Assembly: GCA_020403425.1 (NCBI GenBank)
Contig: JADBXR010000008.1
Location: 206,986-270,985 of the forward strand
DNA from: Chitinophagaceae bacterium
GTDB taxonomy: Bacteria; Bacteroidota; Bacteroidia; Chitinophagales; Chitinophagaceae
Length of the DNA stretch: 64,000 nt
Direction: 5' to 3'
The notes under the pieces: generated by a model
Told to the model about the DNA's origin: nothing
Database searches by the model: none
Seen by the model: only the letters and a program-made list of their open reading frames with translations
In this document: piece by piece, positions 37,830 to 46,765 of the stretch
Position numbering within the stretch: the stretch's first letter is position 1
How the letters are laid out: every line of letters starts with the position of its first letter
Program-made: the position numbers and the translations under genes

Positions 37830-38354
37830 ATGGTGGATTATATACAGCTATTCAAATCCATAGTTGAAAAACATAAAAACGATAAAAAATGGGATGCTGG
37901 CAGTTTTGTTGGTATTAAAAGCCTATCAAATACAAAGGTAGGAACCGTTGGGCAGGATTTTATCGAAGGGCTATGTGAAACCCTAAATATTCCTATAGAG
38001 TTCCCCGTAAATATTTTAAAGAAAAGATTAACTCAAAGCCCATGGGATTTAAAGATATTCGGTATTTCTTTTGAATTAAAAACTGCTACAGAAGATACTG
38101 GGGGCAAATTTCAGTTTAACCATATTCGGTATCATAGGAAATATGATGCTGTGCTTTGCTTGGGTGTAAGCCCAGATGAATTACTTTTTAATATTTATAG
38201 TAAGGCGAATATAGCAACTGGCAAAGCAGGAAAACTCGTCTCGATGGAAAAGGGAGGTAATGCTTCTTACAAGCTTACAAAATCAAAACACGAACTATTC
38301 CATATTGACGATTTTCAAGAAAAATTGATAAAATTTACAACCTCCTTTGAATAG
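37830..38354 (+). CDS. Putative PD-(D/E)XK restriction endonuclease
   Basis: 174 aa using the ATG at 37830 (a TTG three bases earlier is also possible). PWDLKIFGISFELK provides Asp73, Glu82 and Lys84 in D-x8-E-x-K spacing, the core of PD-(D/E)XK nucleases. Glu46 in QDFIEGL could be the helix-1 acidic residue of the fold. The remainder is alpha/beta with Lys-rich surface. Directly following an adenine methyltransferase gene, it is best read as the cognate Type II-like endonuclease. I do not recognise a named enzyme, so specificity is unknown. It ends right at the right-end repeat. Confidence 0.68.
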   Translation: MVDYIQLFKSIVEKHKNDKKWDAGSFVGIKSLSNTKVGTVGQDFIEGLCETLNIPIEFPVNILKKRLTQSPWDLKIFGISFELKTATEDTGGKFQFNHIRYHRKYDAVLCLGVSPDELLFNIYSKANIATGKAGKLVSMEKGGNASYKLTKSKHELFHIDDFQEKLIKFTTSFE

Positions 38355-38355
38355 C

Positions 38356-38381
38356 TTGGTGTAAACATCTATATCATTGCC
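38356..38381 (-). repeat. Right terminal inverted repeat
   Basis: Inverted copy of the left end, 24/26 matching. It starts 1 bp after the nuclease stop codon, so the cargo is packed tightly against the element end. Confidence 0.92.
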
Positions 38382-38389
38382 ATTTTTTT
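38382..38389. repeat. Target site duplication, right copy
   Basis: ATTTTTTT, identical to 34849-34856. Confidence 0.9.
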
Positions 38390-38407
38390 GACAAGTATGC
38401 GGGTAAA
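38385..38407 (+). repeat. 23-bp near-copy of sigma-gene coding sequence
   Basis: TTTTTGACAAGTATGCGGGT... matches 38547-38569 inside the sigma gene at 22 of 23 bases. The copies are exactly 54 codons apart and in the same frame (FDKYAGK in both). Confidence 0.85.
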
Positions 38408-38452
38408 TATTTAGAAAACCAGGGCAACAAAGTAACTTGCCGGTGTATCTAT

Positions 38453-39022
38453 TTGGATACCAAACTATACAAACGCTCCCAGGTGACCGAAGATTACGAA
38501 CTGATAAAGGGTTGCATCCGCAACGATGCCCGATGCCAGCGTATGCTTTTTGATAAGTATGCGGGTAAAATGATGAGTGTATGCCTCCGTTACGCCAAAG
38601 ACCAGATGGAAGCAGAAGATATGATCCAGGATGCTTTTATCAAGGTATTCCAGTACATCGGCCAGTTCAAGTTCGAGGGAGCTTTTGAGGGATGGATCAG
38701 GCGTATCGTGGTGAATACGGCCATCCGCCACCTGGAAAAGAAGAAACTGCAGTTCAAAGATATAGACGACGACAGCCAGAACACCCCTTCTATTGATGCC
38801 CAGGCCTACTCGCAGTTGGGAGAAGCAGACCTTATGAGACTGATCAGCCAGTTACCCGATGGCTACCGCCTGGTATTCAACCTGAATGCCATAGAGGGGT
38901 ACAGTCATGAAGAGATCGCTGAAATGCTGAATATTCAACCCGGCACCAGTCGCAGCCAGTTGGTAAAGGCGCGGAAGATGCTGCAATACCAAATCTTACA
39001 ATTACAAAAAGTTGCTGTATAG
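38453..39022 (+). CDS. ECF RNA polymerase sigma factor
   Basis: 189 aa. Sigma region 2 lies at about 28-95 (MLFDKYAGKMMSVCLRY, AEDMIQDAFIKVF, FEGWIRRIVVNTA) and region 4 at about 125-180 (LPDGYRLVFNLNAIEGYSHEEIAEML). No ATG exists before region 2, so TTG at 38453 is the best start; the frame stays open upstream into the transposon end, leaving the true start uncertain. The transposon insertion replaced the sequence more than about 70 bp upstream and may have changed its promoter. It is 1 bp from the partner gene, a likely anti-sigma protein. Confidence 0.92.
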   Translation: MDTKLYKRSQVTEDYELIKGCIRNDARCQRMLFDKYAGKMMSVCLRYAKDQMEAEDMIQDAFIKVFQYIGQFKFEGAFEGWIRRIVVNTAIRHLEKKKLQFKDIDDDSQNTPSIDAQAYSQLGEADLMRLISQLPDGYRLVFNLNAIEGYSHEEIAEMLNIQPGTSRSQLVKARKMLQYQILQLQKVAV

Positions 39023-39023
39023 A

Positions 39024-40709
39024 ATGAACGATACCCAATTTGATGACTTCTTTAACGACAAATTCAAAGATCACGCTGTGCCCGTGCCAGCCGGTCTTTG
39101 GGATAAGGTCGTGGAAGGTCAATTTGATAAGTTCGTGGGCAGTAAACTCAAAGACGCCGAGGCCCCCGTTCCGGAAGGGCTGTGGGAGAAAATCAATGAT
39201 AAACAGTTTGATGGGTTTGTGGCCGGCACCCTGTCCGGGGCTGAAACTACGGTACCCACAGGTTTGTGGGACCGTATCAGTGACGGACAGTTCGACCAGT
39301 TTGTGGCCGGTAAATTACACGATCAGGAAGCACCTGTACCTGCAGGCCTGTGGGAGAAGGTCCGGCCGGAAGAAGAGGACGATGACCGCGTTGGTTTCCT
39401 CTGGTTCCGCTACCCGGCTGCAGCCGTTCTGATACTGGGCATCCTAACTGCGGCCGCCTGGGGCGGATATCTGTATTTTACCTCGCACCAGCAGAAAGCC
39501 TCAGAGACCCCTATCAGTAAAACAATACCTGCCGCGGGTCAATCATCATCACAAAAACCTGCTTCCGGCAACCAGCAACAGGACCTGGGTCCCGCTGCCC
39601 CTTCCCTGTCTGAAGAAAATCATAGAGCTGCTTCAGATGCAGATGTAAACGAAGCGCCATCTATGAGCAACACAAACCTGCCTGGCACCCCCCGGAAAAC
39701 AGGTATCGACCTCTTACGCCCGTCAGATCCATCCGGCAGGGATCTTGCCAACACTATGTACGATCCGTTCAGTAAAAAGGTACAGGCTGCAGACAACCAC
39801 CTGGCAGAAGATACACACGAGGAGGTCATTGAACCTTACCAGCAGAACCTGTTACCGGCATTCATCATACCGACCCTGACGGGTGGGTACGATCTGTCGC
39901 AGAGTCTGATGGACAAACAACTCTCAACCCTTAACCATACCAACCAGTTCAAGAACATCATCATCTGCCCGGCAGACAGCCGCCGTAATACCGATTGGTA
40001 CCTGGAAGCCTATGCCTCACCAGATATGCCATTCAAATCGGTAAGCAATGTATCGGCCTCACCGTTGTTCATGCTGAAGAAAGACAGTAGTGAGAGCATG
40101 CAGGTAAGTTATTCCGCTGGTCTGCGACTGGTAAAGCCCATCACGGATAATATCTTACTGAAGGCCGGTTTGCAATATTCGCAGGCTAACGAAAAATATG
40201 TATACAGAACCGAAAATGAGGTAAAAACCACTACAGTGGTAACGGTACGCACCATCATCCGCGCTCCTGGTGATACGGTGATCGTTCAGGATACCAGCGT
40301 ATTACAGACCATCGGATTCCGCAACAATACCGTACACAACCGTTACCGGAGCTTTGACATCCCGGTTACGGTAGGTTACCAGTTTGGCAATGAGGACCTC
40401 AAATTTGGCATCAACGCAGGCGTAGTGATCAACCTGTCATCCTGGTATCAGGGAGTGATCCTTGATTCTTCCTTGGCAACCGTAACGCTCAACAAATCTG
40501 GCAACAACGTATACAAGAGTAATATAGGATTGGGGCTTTACGGAGGCTTCAGCGTGGTGAAACGTTTGAGTGATGACATGCATGTTTTCTTTGAACCCTA
40601 TTTCCGTTATAACCTGTCAAATATGACCACCCCGCAGGCCAGCTTCCGCCAGCGCCTGAGTGTAGGTGGCCTGGCAGTGGGTTTACGGATCAATTTGAAC
40701 CGGAAATAA
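39024..40709 (+). CDS. Anti-sigma-like protein with four 28-aa repeats, one TM helix and a predicted outer-membrane barrel
   Basis: ATG at 39024 (1 bp after the sigma stop) gives 561 aa. Residues 1-115 hold four tandem 28-residue units of pattern QFDxFVxxKLxDxExPVPxGLWEKI. A single hydrophobic helix follows (about 130-152, YPAAAVLILGILTAAAWGGY). Then comes a low-complexity Ser/Pro/Gln-rich linker to about 300, and a beta-rich C-terminal domain ending VGLRINLNRK like an outer-membrane beta-barrel. The N-terminus would be cytoplasmic and could bind the sigma factor, the rest lies in the envelope. The anti-sigma role is inferred from position and topology. Confidence 0.75.
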   Translation: MNDTQFDDFFNDKFKDHAVPVPAGLWDKVVEGQFDKFVGSKLKDAEAPVPEGLWEKINDKQFDGFVAGTLSGAETTVPTGLWDRISDGQFDQFVAGKLHDQEAPVPAGLWEKVRPEEEDDDRVGFLWFRYPAAAVLILGILTAAAWGGYLYFTSHQQKASETPISKTIPAAGQSSSQKPASGNQQQDLGPAAPSLSEENHRAASDADVNEAPSMSNTNLPGTPRKTGIDLLRPSDPSGRDLANTMYDPFSKKVQAADNHLAEDTHEEVIEPYQQNLLPAFIIPTLTGGYDLSQSLMDKQLSTLNHTNQFKNIIICPADSRRNTDWYLEAYASPDMPFKSVSNVSASPLFMLKKDSSESMQVSYSAGLRLVKPITDNILLKAGLQYSQANEKYVYRTENEVKTTTVVTVRTIIRAPGDTVIVQDTSVLQTIGFRNNTVHNRYRSFDIPVTVGYQFGNEDLKFGINAGVVINLSSWYQGVILDSSLATVTLNKSGNNVYKSNIGLGLYGGFSVVKRLSDDMHVFFEPYFRYNLSNMTTPQASFRQRLSVGGLAVGLRINLNRK

Positions 40710-40762
40710 CGATACAGGCAACAAAACCGATACCCCGGGTATCTGATAGATAGTTAGAAATT

Positions 40763-41782
40763 ATGAAGAGAATCGTATACATCATGGTGGGTTTGTCGGG
40801 ACTGTTTCTTGCTTCCTGCAAGAAGGAGTTATCTGACAATTTTACCACGTACTCCAATCATCCGTTGAATGATACGGTCTGGGTGCGGAATGTAGCCAAT
40901 ACCGCTTCTGTGTACGACCTGTTCGAGCTTTTGTACCCCAGGGATTTATTAGTGGACTCCCTGAACGCTGTCAATGGTGGCAAACTGCATTTTGGAGACA
41001 GTGTGGAAGTAGAATTTGCACCCAATACCCTGGTGGGACCGGCCACATCTGGTACACCACAGGGCAATGTGCGGATAGAACTGTTACCGTTAAGAAGAAA
41101 AGGTGATTTCATCCGCGTATTCAGGCCCACCACTACTGCCGACGGCAGCTTGCTGGAAACCGGCGGCGGTTTTCTGATCCGCGCCTTTAAAGAAGATAAG
41201 GAACTGACCCTGGCCAGCAATACCAGTTTTGAATTGAAGTTTCATGATGTGGATACGGCCAAACCTGATATGCAGGCCTTTTATGGAAGAGAGGCCGTAC
41301 CTGCACCACTGAAAGGGATCGATACAGTTTTTTCCTGGGTCCGCGACTTCAACACAGGCTACCTGCCCACCTGGAGCAAGATCAGCAATAACCCATTGAT
41401 CCCATCTTATTACGGCTATGAGATCCAGTCGAAGAACCTTCGCTGGGTTACGGCAGACAGGTATATCGACAGCACGCTTCCCAACGTAAAAGTGACCGCG
41501 ATCCTTTCTCCGAACTTCACCAATAAGAACACGGCCGTATTCGCTGTATTCGACAACCAGAAGATCGTGGTGAACTGCAGACATGATTACGCTTCCCGTT
41601 CCTTTTTTGCCAGGAAGATCCCGGCAAAAAGTAAGATCAGGCTACTCTCCCTGTCAAAGATCGGCAGCGATCTTTACCTGGGTGTGCGTGAGATCAGCAG
41701 CGTATCACTGGTCACCAGTTACACCATTACGCCTCAGAAAAAGAGTTTAAAAGAGATCATCACCTATCTGAATGATCTATAA
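40763..41782 (+). CDS. Lipoprotein of unknown function, sigma-operon member
   Basis: 339 aa. Lipoprotein signal MKRIVYIMVGLSGLFLASC with Cys at 19. The mature part is beta-rich (residues about 60-150 look like an Ig-like or carboxypeptidase-regulatory module: GPATSGTPQGNVRIELLPLRRKGD). No family recognised. It follows the sigma/barrel pair after 53 bp on the same strand and ends at a terminator, so the three genes are probably one unit. Confidence 0.75.
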   Translation: MKRIVYIMVGLSGLFLASCKKELSDNFTTYSNHPLNDTVWVRNVANTASVYDLFELLYPRDLLVDSLNAVNGGKLHFGDSVEVEFAPNTLVGPATSGTPQGNVRIELLPLRRKGDFIRVFRPTTTADGSLLETGGGFLIRAFKEDKELTLASNTSFELKFHDVDTAKPDMQAFYGREAVPAPLKGIDTVFSWVRDFNTGYLPTWSKISNNPLIPSYYGYEIQSKNLRWVTADRYIDSTLPNVKVTAILSPNFTNKNTAVFAVFDNQKIVVNCRHDYASRSFFARKIPAKSKIRLLSLSKIGSDLYLGVREISSVSLVTSYTITPQKKSLKEIITYLNDL

Positions 41783-41820
41783 AGGAGTTCATTGTTGAAC
41801 ATATACCGGGGGGTATAGTA

Positions 41821-41842
41821 AAGGGCCGCAGTCGCGGCCCTT
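41821..41842. terminator. Bidirectional terminator
   Basis: AAGGGCCGC, 4-nt loop, GCGGCCCTT followed by ATTTTATTT, between convergent genes. Confidence 0.88.
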
Positions 41843-41845
41843 ATT

Positions 41846-42769
41846 TTATTTCTTGAAGTCGAACAACGTAGCTGTAAAAATAGCCCGCTCCCGTTTTTTG
41901 AAGATCACATCCCAGTTACCCCGGTAGCGGAGTATCTTGGGAACGGTGTACCCGTTGAATTTGGTCATTTCCACCTCCATGCTTACATCAAAATCATACA
42001 CGCCGGCCTTATAACTGAGTGAATAATTACGTGCAAGCACTTCCAGGGTCTTCATATCGAACCAGGTCACCATCTGGTCTACCACCACCCGGTCGCTGTT
42101 CACTTTATCTTCCTTGGGGGTGATGGAAAACACATATACCAATCCACCATGCGATTCCTCTATGTCAAGTTTGTAATCGTACAGTTTATGTGCACTCTCA
42201 TCATAGAGATCCAATTTATCGCCAATGAAAGGGATACCTGGGATCTTTTTGCCCGGGTTAAAGAACAGCATCTTTAGCTGTTCACGGTGTTTGTCCATTC
42301 CTCGCTTGTCGCTAAATCCGTTGAGCCTCCCTTTCACAATATTATTTTCCCCGCAAACCTCCCCTTTGGTAAAAAAAAGGCTTGCGTACAATGCCGGGGT
42401 CATGTAATTGTATTCTTTCTTTCGATCGTAGAAATCGCCGGTCACCGTTTCTTCCAGCACATCCATGGTGCGGCAGTTACCTACCCGGTTCTGGCGGGTC
42501 TTACTGGACAGTGAGGCTTTTACTACCCCCTTCTTATCCAGCATCTTGATATCGTTATAGGAAGAAAATCCAAGGATGCGCAGGTTCCGGAAAGCTTTAT
42601 AGAAAGTAGTATCCTCCTGAATCTGGTTGAGCAGCGTTTTGTAATCGAAGTTATTTCTTACCACCACTTCACTCAGGGTGAATCTTTTTTCATCAATGAT
42701 GACAGAAGTGTCCTGCGCAAGGGAAGACAGGGCACTCAACAAAAACAGGCAGAAAAGGGAATATCGCAT
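41846..42769 (-). CDS. Exported protein of unknown function
   Basis: 307 aa. Signal peptide to about ALSSLAQD (residue 20). The mature protein is alpha/beta with many aromatic and charged residues and a beta-rich C-terminus (VDQMVTWFDMKTLEVLARNYSLSY); the latter resembles outer-membrane lipoprotein-sorting folds, but this is weak. The start codon shares one base with the def stop (TAATG), so it is translationally coupled to peptide deformylase. Confidence 0.75.
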   Translation of the reverse strand: MRYSLFCLFLLSALSSLAQDTSVIIDEKRFTLSEVVVRNNFDYKTLLNQIQEDTTFYKAFRNLRILGFSSYNDIKMLDKKGVVKASLSSKTRQNRVGNCRTMDVLEETVTGDFYDRKKEYNYMTPALYASLFFTKGEVCGENNIVKGRLNGFSDKRGMDKHREQLKMLFFNPGKKIPGIPFIGDKLDLYDESAHKLYDYKLDIEESHGGLVYVFSITPKEDKVNSDRVVVDQMVTWFDMKTLEVLARNYSLSYKAGVYDFDVSMEVEMTKFNGYTVPKILRYRGNWDVIFKKRERAIFTATLFDFKK

Positions 42770-43347
42770 TACTTGGGAAATATCATTTTATAATCCACTC
42801 TCACTTTGCCTTTACTGATATCATTGAGTTTACCCTGCAGCATTTTTTTCCGGAGTGGCTTCAGGTAATCGATGAACAGCTTACCGTCTATATGGTCGTA
42901 TTCGTGCAGGATCACCCTGGCGGTGATGCCATTGAAGCTTTCCGTATGGGGTTGGAACTGTTCGTCAAGATAATCCATCACGACGGTCTCGGGGCGGCTC
43001 ACATCTTCGCGGATGCGGGGAATGCTCAGGCATCCCTCGTTATAGGCCCACTCCTCACCTTCCAGTGAACGGATCCGGGCATTGATGAATACCCGTTTGA
43101 TGCCGGGTGCATCCGGATATACGCCTTCTTCCTCTTTTTCAAGATTGGCGAAGATCTGGGTGCTGTCCATCACAAACAGGCGGATATCCTTATTGATCTG
43201 GGGGGCGGCCAGTCCCACCCCGTTACTGGCATACATGGTCTCCCACATGTCTTCAATGAGAGTGGCCAGCCCGGGATAACCCGGTTCTATATCCTGGCTC
43301 ACCTTCCGTAAAACAGGTGCTCCATATGCAACGATCGGAAAAATCAT
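42769..43347 (-). CDS. def: Peptide deformylase
   Basis: 192 aa. Removes the N-formyl group from nascent proteins. The three family motifs are present: GVGLAAPQ, EGCLSIP (metal-binding Cys) and HEYDHIDG (HExxH with the two His ligands and catalytic Glu). Length is typical. ruvX is further upstream on the same strand but separated by the large kinase gene. A coupled exported-protein gene follows. Confidence 0.97.
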   Translation of the reverse strand: MIFPIVAYGAPVLRKVSQDIEPGYPGLATLIEDMWETMYASNGVGLAAPQINKDIRLFVMDSTQIFANLEKEEEGVYPDAPGIKRVFINARIRSLEGEEWAYNEGCLSIPRIREDVSRPETVVMDYLDEQFQPHTESFNGITARVILHEYDHIDGKLFIDYLKPLRKKMLQGKLNDISKGKVRVDYKMIFPK

Positions 43348-43435
43348 GGACTACAGTATTTGCTAAAATGCTGCAAAAATACCGTAAAACGGGCAACCGG
43401 CAAATGGATAAGGGGTATAAATGGTGAACAGCGCG

Positions 43436-46400
43436 TTAATTTGCCGTAGCAGGAACCGGAACCGTAACAGTGATCTCGCAGCCGTGTCCGATCGCTGTTC
43501 TCAGATTGAATGTGCCGTGCAGCAGTTCGGCCCGTTTCTGCATATTGTTGAGTCCGATACCTTTCTGTTTGGCATGGGGATTGAATCCTTTACCATCATC
43601 CCTGATCGTCATCATGATATGATCATCGGACCGGGTCACTTTGATCCAAAGGTTCTCGGCATCAGCATACTTAAGCACATTACCCACCTGTTCCTGGCAG
43701 ATTCGGTAGAGGTTGGTCCGCATTTCATCCGACAACATTTCTTTAGGGAATGCGTCCACTTCCAGCATCACGTGCGGGCGATCCCCGATATTGAATGTGA
43801 GCAGTAAGCCTTCGAAGATCTGCTTCAACGGAAGTTCGGTAAAGGAAGCAGGTGCCAGGCGGTGCGACAATTTCCTGATCTCATCAATGGCCTGGGTAAT
43901 ATAACCCATTGTTTTTTCTACAAATACCGGGCTTCGCTCCTGTTCAACTTTCCTCGACATATCCAGACTAAGTAGAGAGCCCAGTAATATCTGGTTGATA
44001 TTATCATGCAATTCCCTGCCCAGAAGATTCCTTTCCTGTTCCTGCGCTTCCAGTGTGGCTTTGGTGATACGTAGGTTCTCTTCTTTCTGCCAGGTTATAT
44101 CCTGCATGGCTCCAACGATCCGAACCGGTTTCCCGGAATCATCGTAAATGATCGAGGACCTGTCGAACACATACTTATACGACCCGTCAGCGCAACGGAA
44201 ACGGTACTCCAACTGCACATTCCTGAGCTTATGCTCCAGGCAGACAGAGAGCGTATCTTCCACCCTTGCCTTATCATCAGGATGTACCTTATCCCACCCG
44301 AAGTTCGAAGCCTGCTTCAGATCAAAAGCTGTATAACCGAATACATCGAAAATACCGGTATTGAACTGGATGGTATCGGTAACCAGGTCCCAGTCGCGAA
44401 TGGTATCACTGGTCGCTTTTGACACGTTCTCATACAGTTCATTCACCAGTTGCGTCTGCAATAAGGCTTTTTTCTTTTCGGTGATATCATACCGGATGGC
44501 CAGGTATTGGTAAGGTCTTCCCTGTTCGTCCAGGAAGGGTACAATGGTGGTATCCACCCAATAAAGAACGCCATCCTTGGCACGGTTACATACCTCCCCT
44601 TTCCAGATCCCCCCCTTGGATATGGTTGCCCATAACTCGCTAAAGAAAGATTTGGGGTGTTGTCCTGAATTGATGATTCGGTGATCCTGCCCGATCAATT
44701 CATCCACACGATACTTCGAAATGCGGACAAAATTATCATTCGCGTATCTGATGATACCCCGTTGATCCGTAATGGCCACAATGGCCGATTTATCTAGTGC
44801 CAGTTTATAATCCCGTATCTCTTTCTCGGCCTTTTTCCGTTCCGTGATATCCATCAGGGACCCAATGACCCGGTAAGGTTTACCGGTTTCGTCCCTCATG
44901 ATGAATCCACGGTCGTAGATCACCATTTCCTTCTTATCGTTACGTATATAACGATATTCATCTGACCACAATGTCTTACCGTCGTCGATCGCATTCTGGA
45001 GGCCATCCATAACACGTTGTCTGTCGTCAGGATGGACATAGGCTTCCCATTGTTTTATATCCGGCGTAGGGCTGTCGGCCGGCAGGCCGAACAGGATATT
45101 ATAATTCTGATTCCACCAGAGGTCGTTGGTCACCAGGTTCCAATCCCAAAGCACATCGTTGCTCGCATTCGATATCCGGGTAAACCTCTCATTCAGTAAT
45201 AAGAGTTCTTTTTCGGCCGTTCTGCGCTTCTGCTCACGATCTATCACACTTACCGCAAAAGAGATGTCACCTGCACTCTCCAGCAATAAGGCCTCTTCCT
45301 CCTCATCAAAAAAGTCGACGACCGAAGCATACAATGAGAAAACACCAAAAACCTTCCCCTCGCGGAAAAGAGGCAGCGCTATGGAAGACTTGAAACCGAA
45401 TTGCTGGGATACTTCCTTCCAGGGTGTATGGTCAACCTGGGTAAGCAGGTCATTACAGATAATATGCCGGGCCTCCTTAATGGCTTTGATGGTAGGGCTG
45501 TTGGCATCACCCTGTATCTCACGCAAAGAAGTGTTCGGGGCCAGAGGAACAAAATGATTCAGGTCCTGACCTGCATGTGCAATGGGAACAAGTTTTCCTG
45601 TTACCTCATCCAGTTTGCCTATCCAAGCCATGGAGAATTTTCCTACCTGGATAGCGATATCACAGGCTTCCTTGAAAAGAAGATCTTCATTATCGGCCCG
45701 GACGATCATCTGGTTGATGCTGCTGATGAACTGGTACAGGCGGTTTTTCTTCAGGATCAGGTCCTCTGCCTTTTTCTTACCCGTAACGTCCCTTACAAAC
45801 ACATCCAGACCTTCTGCTGAGGGATAAATATGCACTTCGTACCAGAGGGACAAAGGCGCATAATAATCGTAATGCACCCTCCTTTCGCCATCTGCAGCAG
45901 AAGCCCTGTACATTTTTTCTGCTTCTGAACCGATCAATGCGGGAAAAGAATCCCAGATGATCTTACCGACCAGGGAATCCGAATTTTGATGGACGATCTC
46001 GCCCATACGTTTGTTCAGGTACAGGAAACGCCACTCTTTATCCAGCGAGAAATAACCATCCGTGATCCTGTCGAATACATGGTTGATCTGGTTGGTTTTG
46101 CGGCTCACTTCCTGGGTGAGATGCTGGTTCAGTAAACGGAGCTGCTTCTCGGTCTGTTTTTTTTCGGTAATATCTTTGGTCACCGATACCAGACCAACCA
46201 CTTTCCCCTGGTTATTATATACGGCCGAAGCGCTGATGGAAACATGAATGATGCGTCCCGATTTGGTTGGGCGGGTCTCTTCACTCAGAAAATGTCCCTG
46301 CCTGCGGAACTCATTCACTTTGGTACGGTATAGTTCCTGTCCCTCTTCCGAAACAAGCAGTTCATTGATCTTGCATCCGACAGCCTCTTCCTGTGTCCAG

Positions 46401-46555
46401 CCGTAGATCAGTTCTGCCCCTTTGTTCCAGCTTTGGATCACCATATCCGCATCAGTAATGATGATCGCATCAAGGACATTCTCAATGATACGGGCATAAT
46501 ACTCCGAAGATAGCTCCGGTGCGTGAGCAAAGGATGGAGAATAATTAATAATCAT
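43436..46555 (-). CDS. Multi-PAS/GAF soluble sensor histidine kinase
   Basis: 1039 aa with no signal peptide or membrane helix. Approximate order: PAS 17-140, PAS 150-270, GAF 275-445, PAS 450-585, PAS 590-710, PAS 715-835, then HisKA_3 (His in ERNLLGRELHDNINQ) and HATPase_c (DDGKGFNP; GIGLNNMQKRAELL). The NarL/DegS-type kinase core normally pairs with a LuxR-type regulator, but none is adjacent, so it is an orphan here. Probably cytoplasmic; ligands unknown. Confidence 0.92.
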   Translation of the reverse strand: MIINYSPSFAHAPELSSEYYARIIENVLDAIIITDADMVIQSWNKGAELIYGWTQEEAVGCKINELLVSEEGQELYRTKVNEFRRQGHFLSEETRPTKSGRIIHVSISASAVYNNQGKVVGLVSVTKDITEKKQTEKQLRLLNQHLTQEVSRKTNQINHVFDRITDGYFSLDKEWRFLYLNKRMGEIVHQNSDSLVGKIIWDSFPALIGSEAEKMYRASAADGERRVHYDYYAPLSLWYEVHIYPSAEGLDVFVRDVTGKKKAEDLILKKNRLYQFISSINQMIVRADNEDLLFKEACDIAIQVGKFSMAWIGKLDEVTGKLVPIAHAGQDLNHFVPLAPNTSLREIQGDANSPTIKAIKEARHIICNDLLTQVDHTPWKEVSQQFGFKSSIALPLFREGKVFGVFSLYASVVDFFDEEEEALLLESAGDISFAVSVIDREQKRRTAEKELLLLNERFTRISNASNDVLWDWNLVTNDLWWNQNYNILFGLPADSPTPDIKQWEAYVHPDDRQRVMDGLQNAIDDGKTLWSDEYRYIRNDKKEMVIYDRGFIMRDETGKPYRVIGSLMDITERKKAEKEIRDYKLALDKSAIVAITDQRGIIRYANDNFVRISKYRVDELIGQDHRIINSGQHPKSFFSELWATISKGGIWKGEVCNRAKDGVLYWVDTTIVPFLDEQGRPYQYLAIRYDITEKKKALLQTQLVNELYENVSKATSDTIRDWDLVTDTIQFNTGIFDVFGYTAFDLKQASNFGWDKVHPDDKARVEDTLSVCLEHKLRNVQLEYRFRCADGSYKYVFDRSSIIYDDSGKPVRIVGAMQDITWQKEENLRITKATLEAQEQERNLLGRELHDNINQILLGSLLSLDMSRKVEQERSPVFVEKTMGYITQAIDEIRKLSHRLAPASFTELPLKQIFEGLLLTFNIGDRPHVMLEVDAFPKEMLSDEMRTNLYRICQEQVGNVLKYADAENLWIKVTRSDDHIMMTIRDDGKGFNPHAKQKGIGLNNMQKRAELLHGTFNLRTAIGHGCEITVTVPVPATAN

Positions 46556-46765
46556 ACTCGGGCGAGGGGCTACCCTTCTGTTTCATCTTTAAAAATGGTT
46601 CATGCAAAATTTGTATTGCCGATCCGCGATCTGCAATGGGTGCTGATCACAGGTAACAATACCCAAGGGCTTTTCAGGAATATTAGAGGGGGATAGAAAA
46701 TGTTATAACAGGCAACGACCTGTCTTGTTTAAAGATAGACAAAAAAGGGTTACAGAAAACAAATA

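Larger units (their letters stand above)
34857..38381 (+). mobile_element. IS1595-type transposon carrying KilA-N, methyltransferase and nuclease genes
   Basis: 3525 bp bounded by 26-bp inverted repeats (24/26 identical) and an exact 8-bp duplication. Inside, all on the plus strand, are the transposase, a KilA-N protein (1 bp after the transposase stop), an adenine methyltransferase and a PD-(D/E)XK protein. The interior is visibly more AT-rich than both flanks. A basic IS1595 element is about 1 kb, so roughly 2.4 kb is cargo. IS1595-family elements with passenger genes are known; a restriction-modification-like cargo with KilA-N is the notable point here. Confidence 0.92.
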
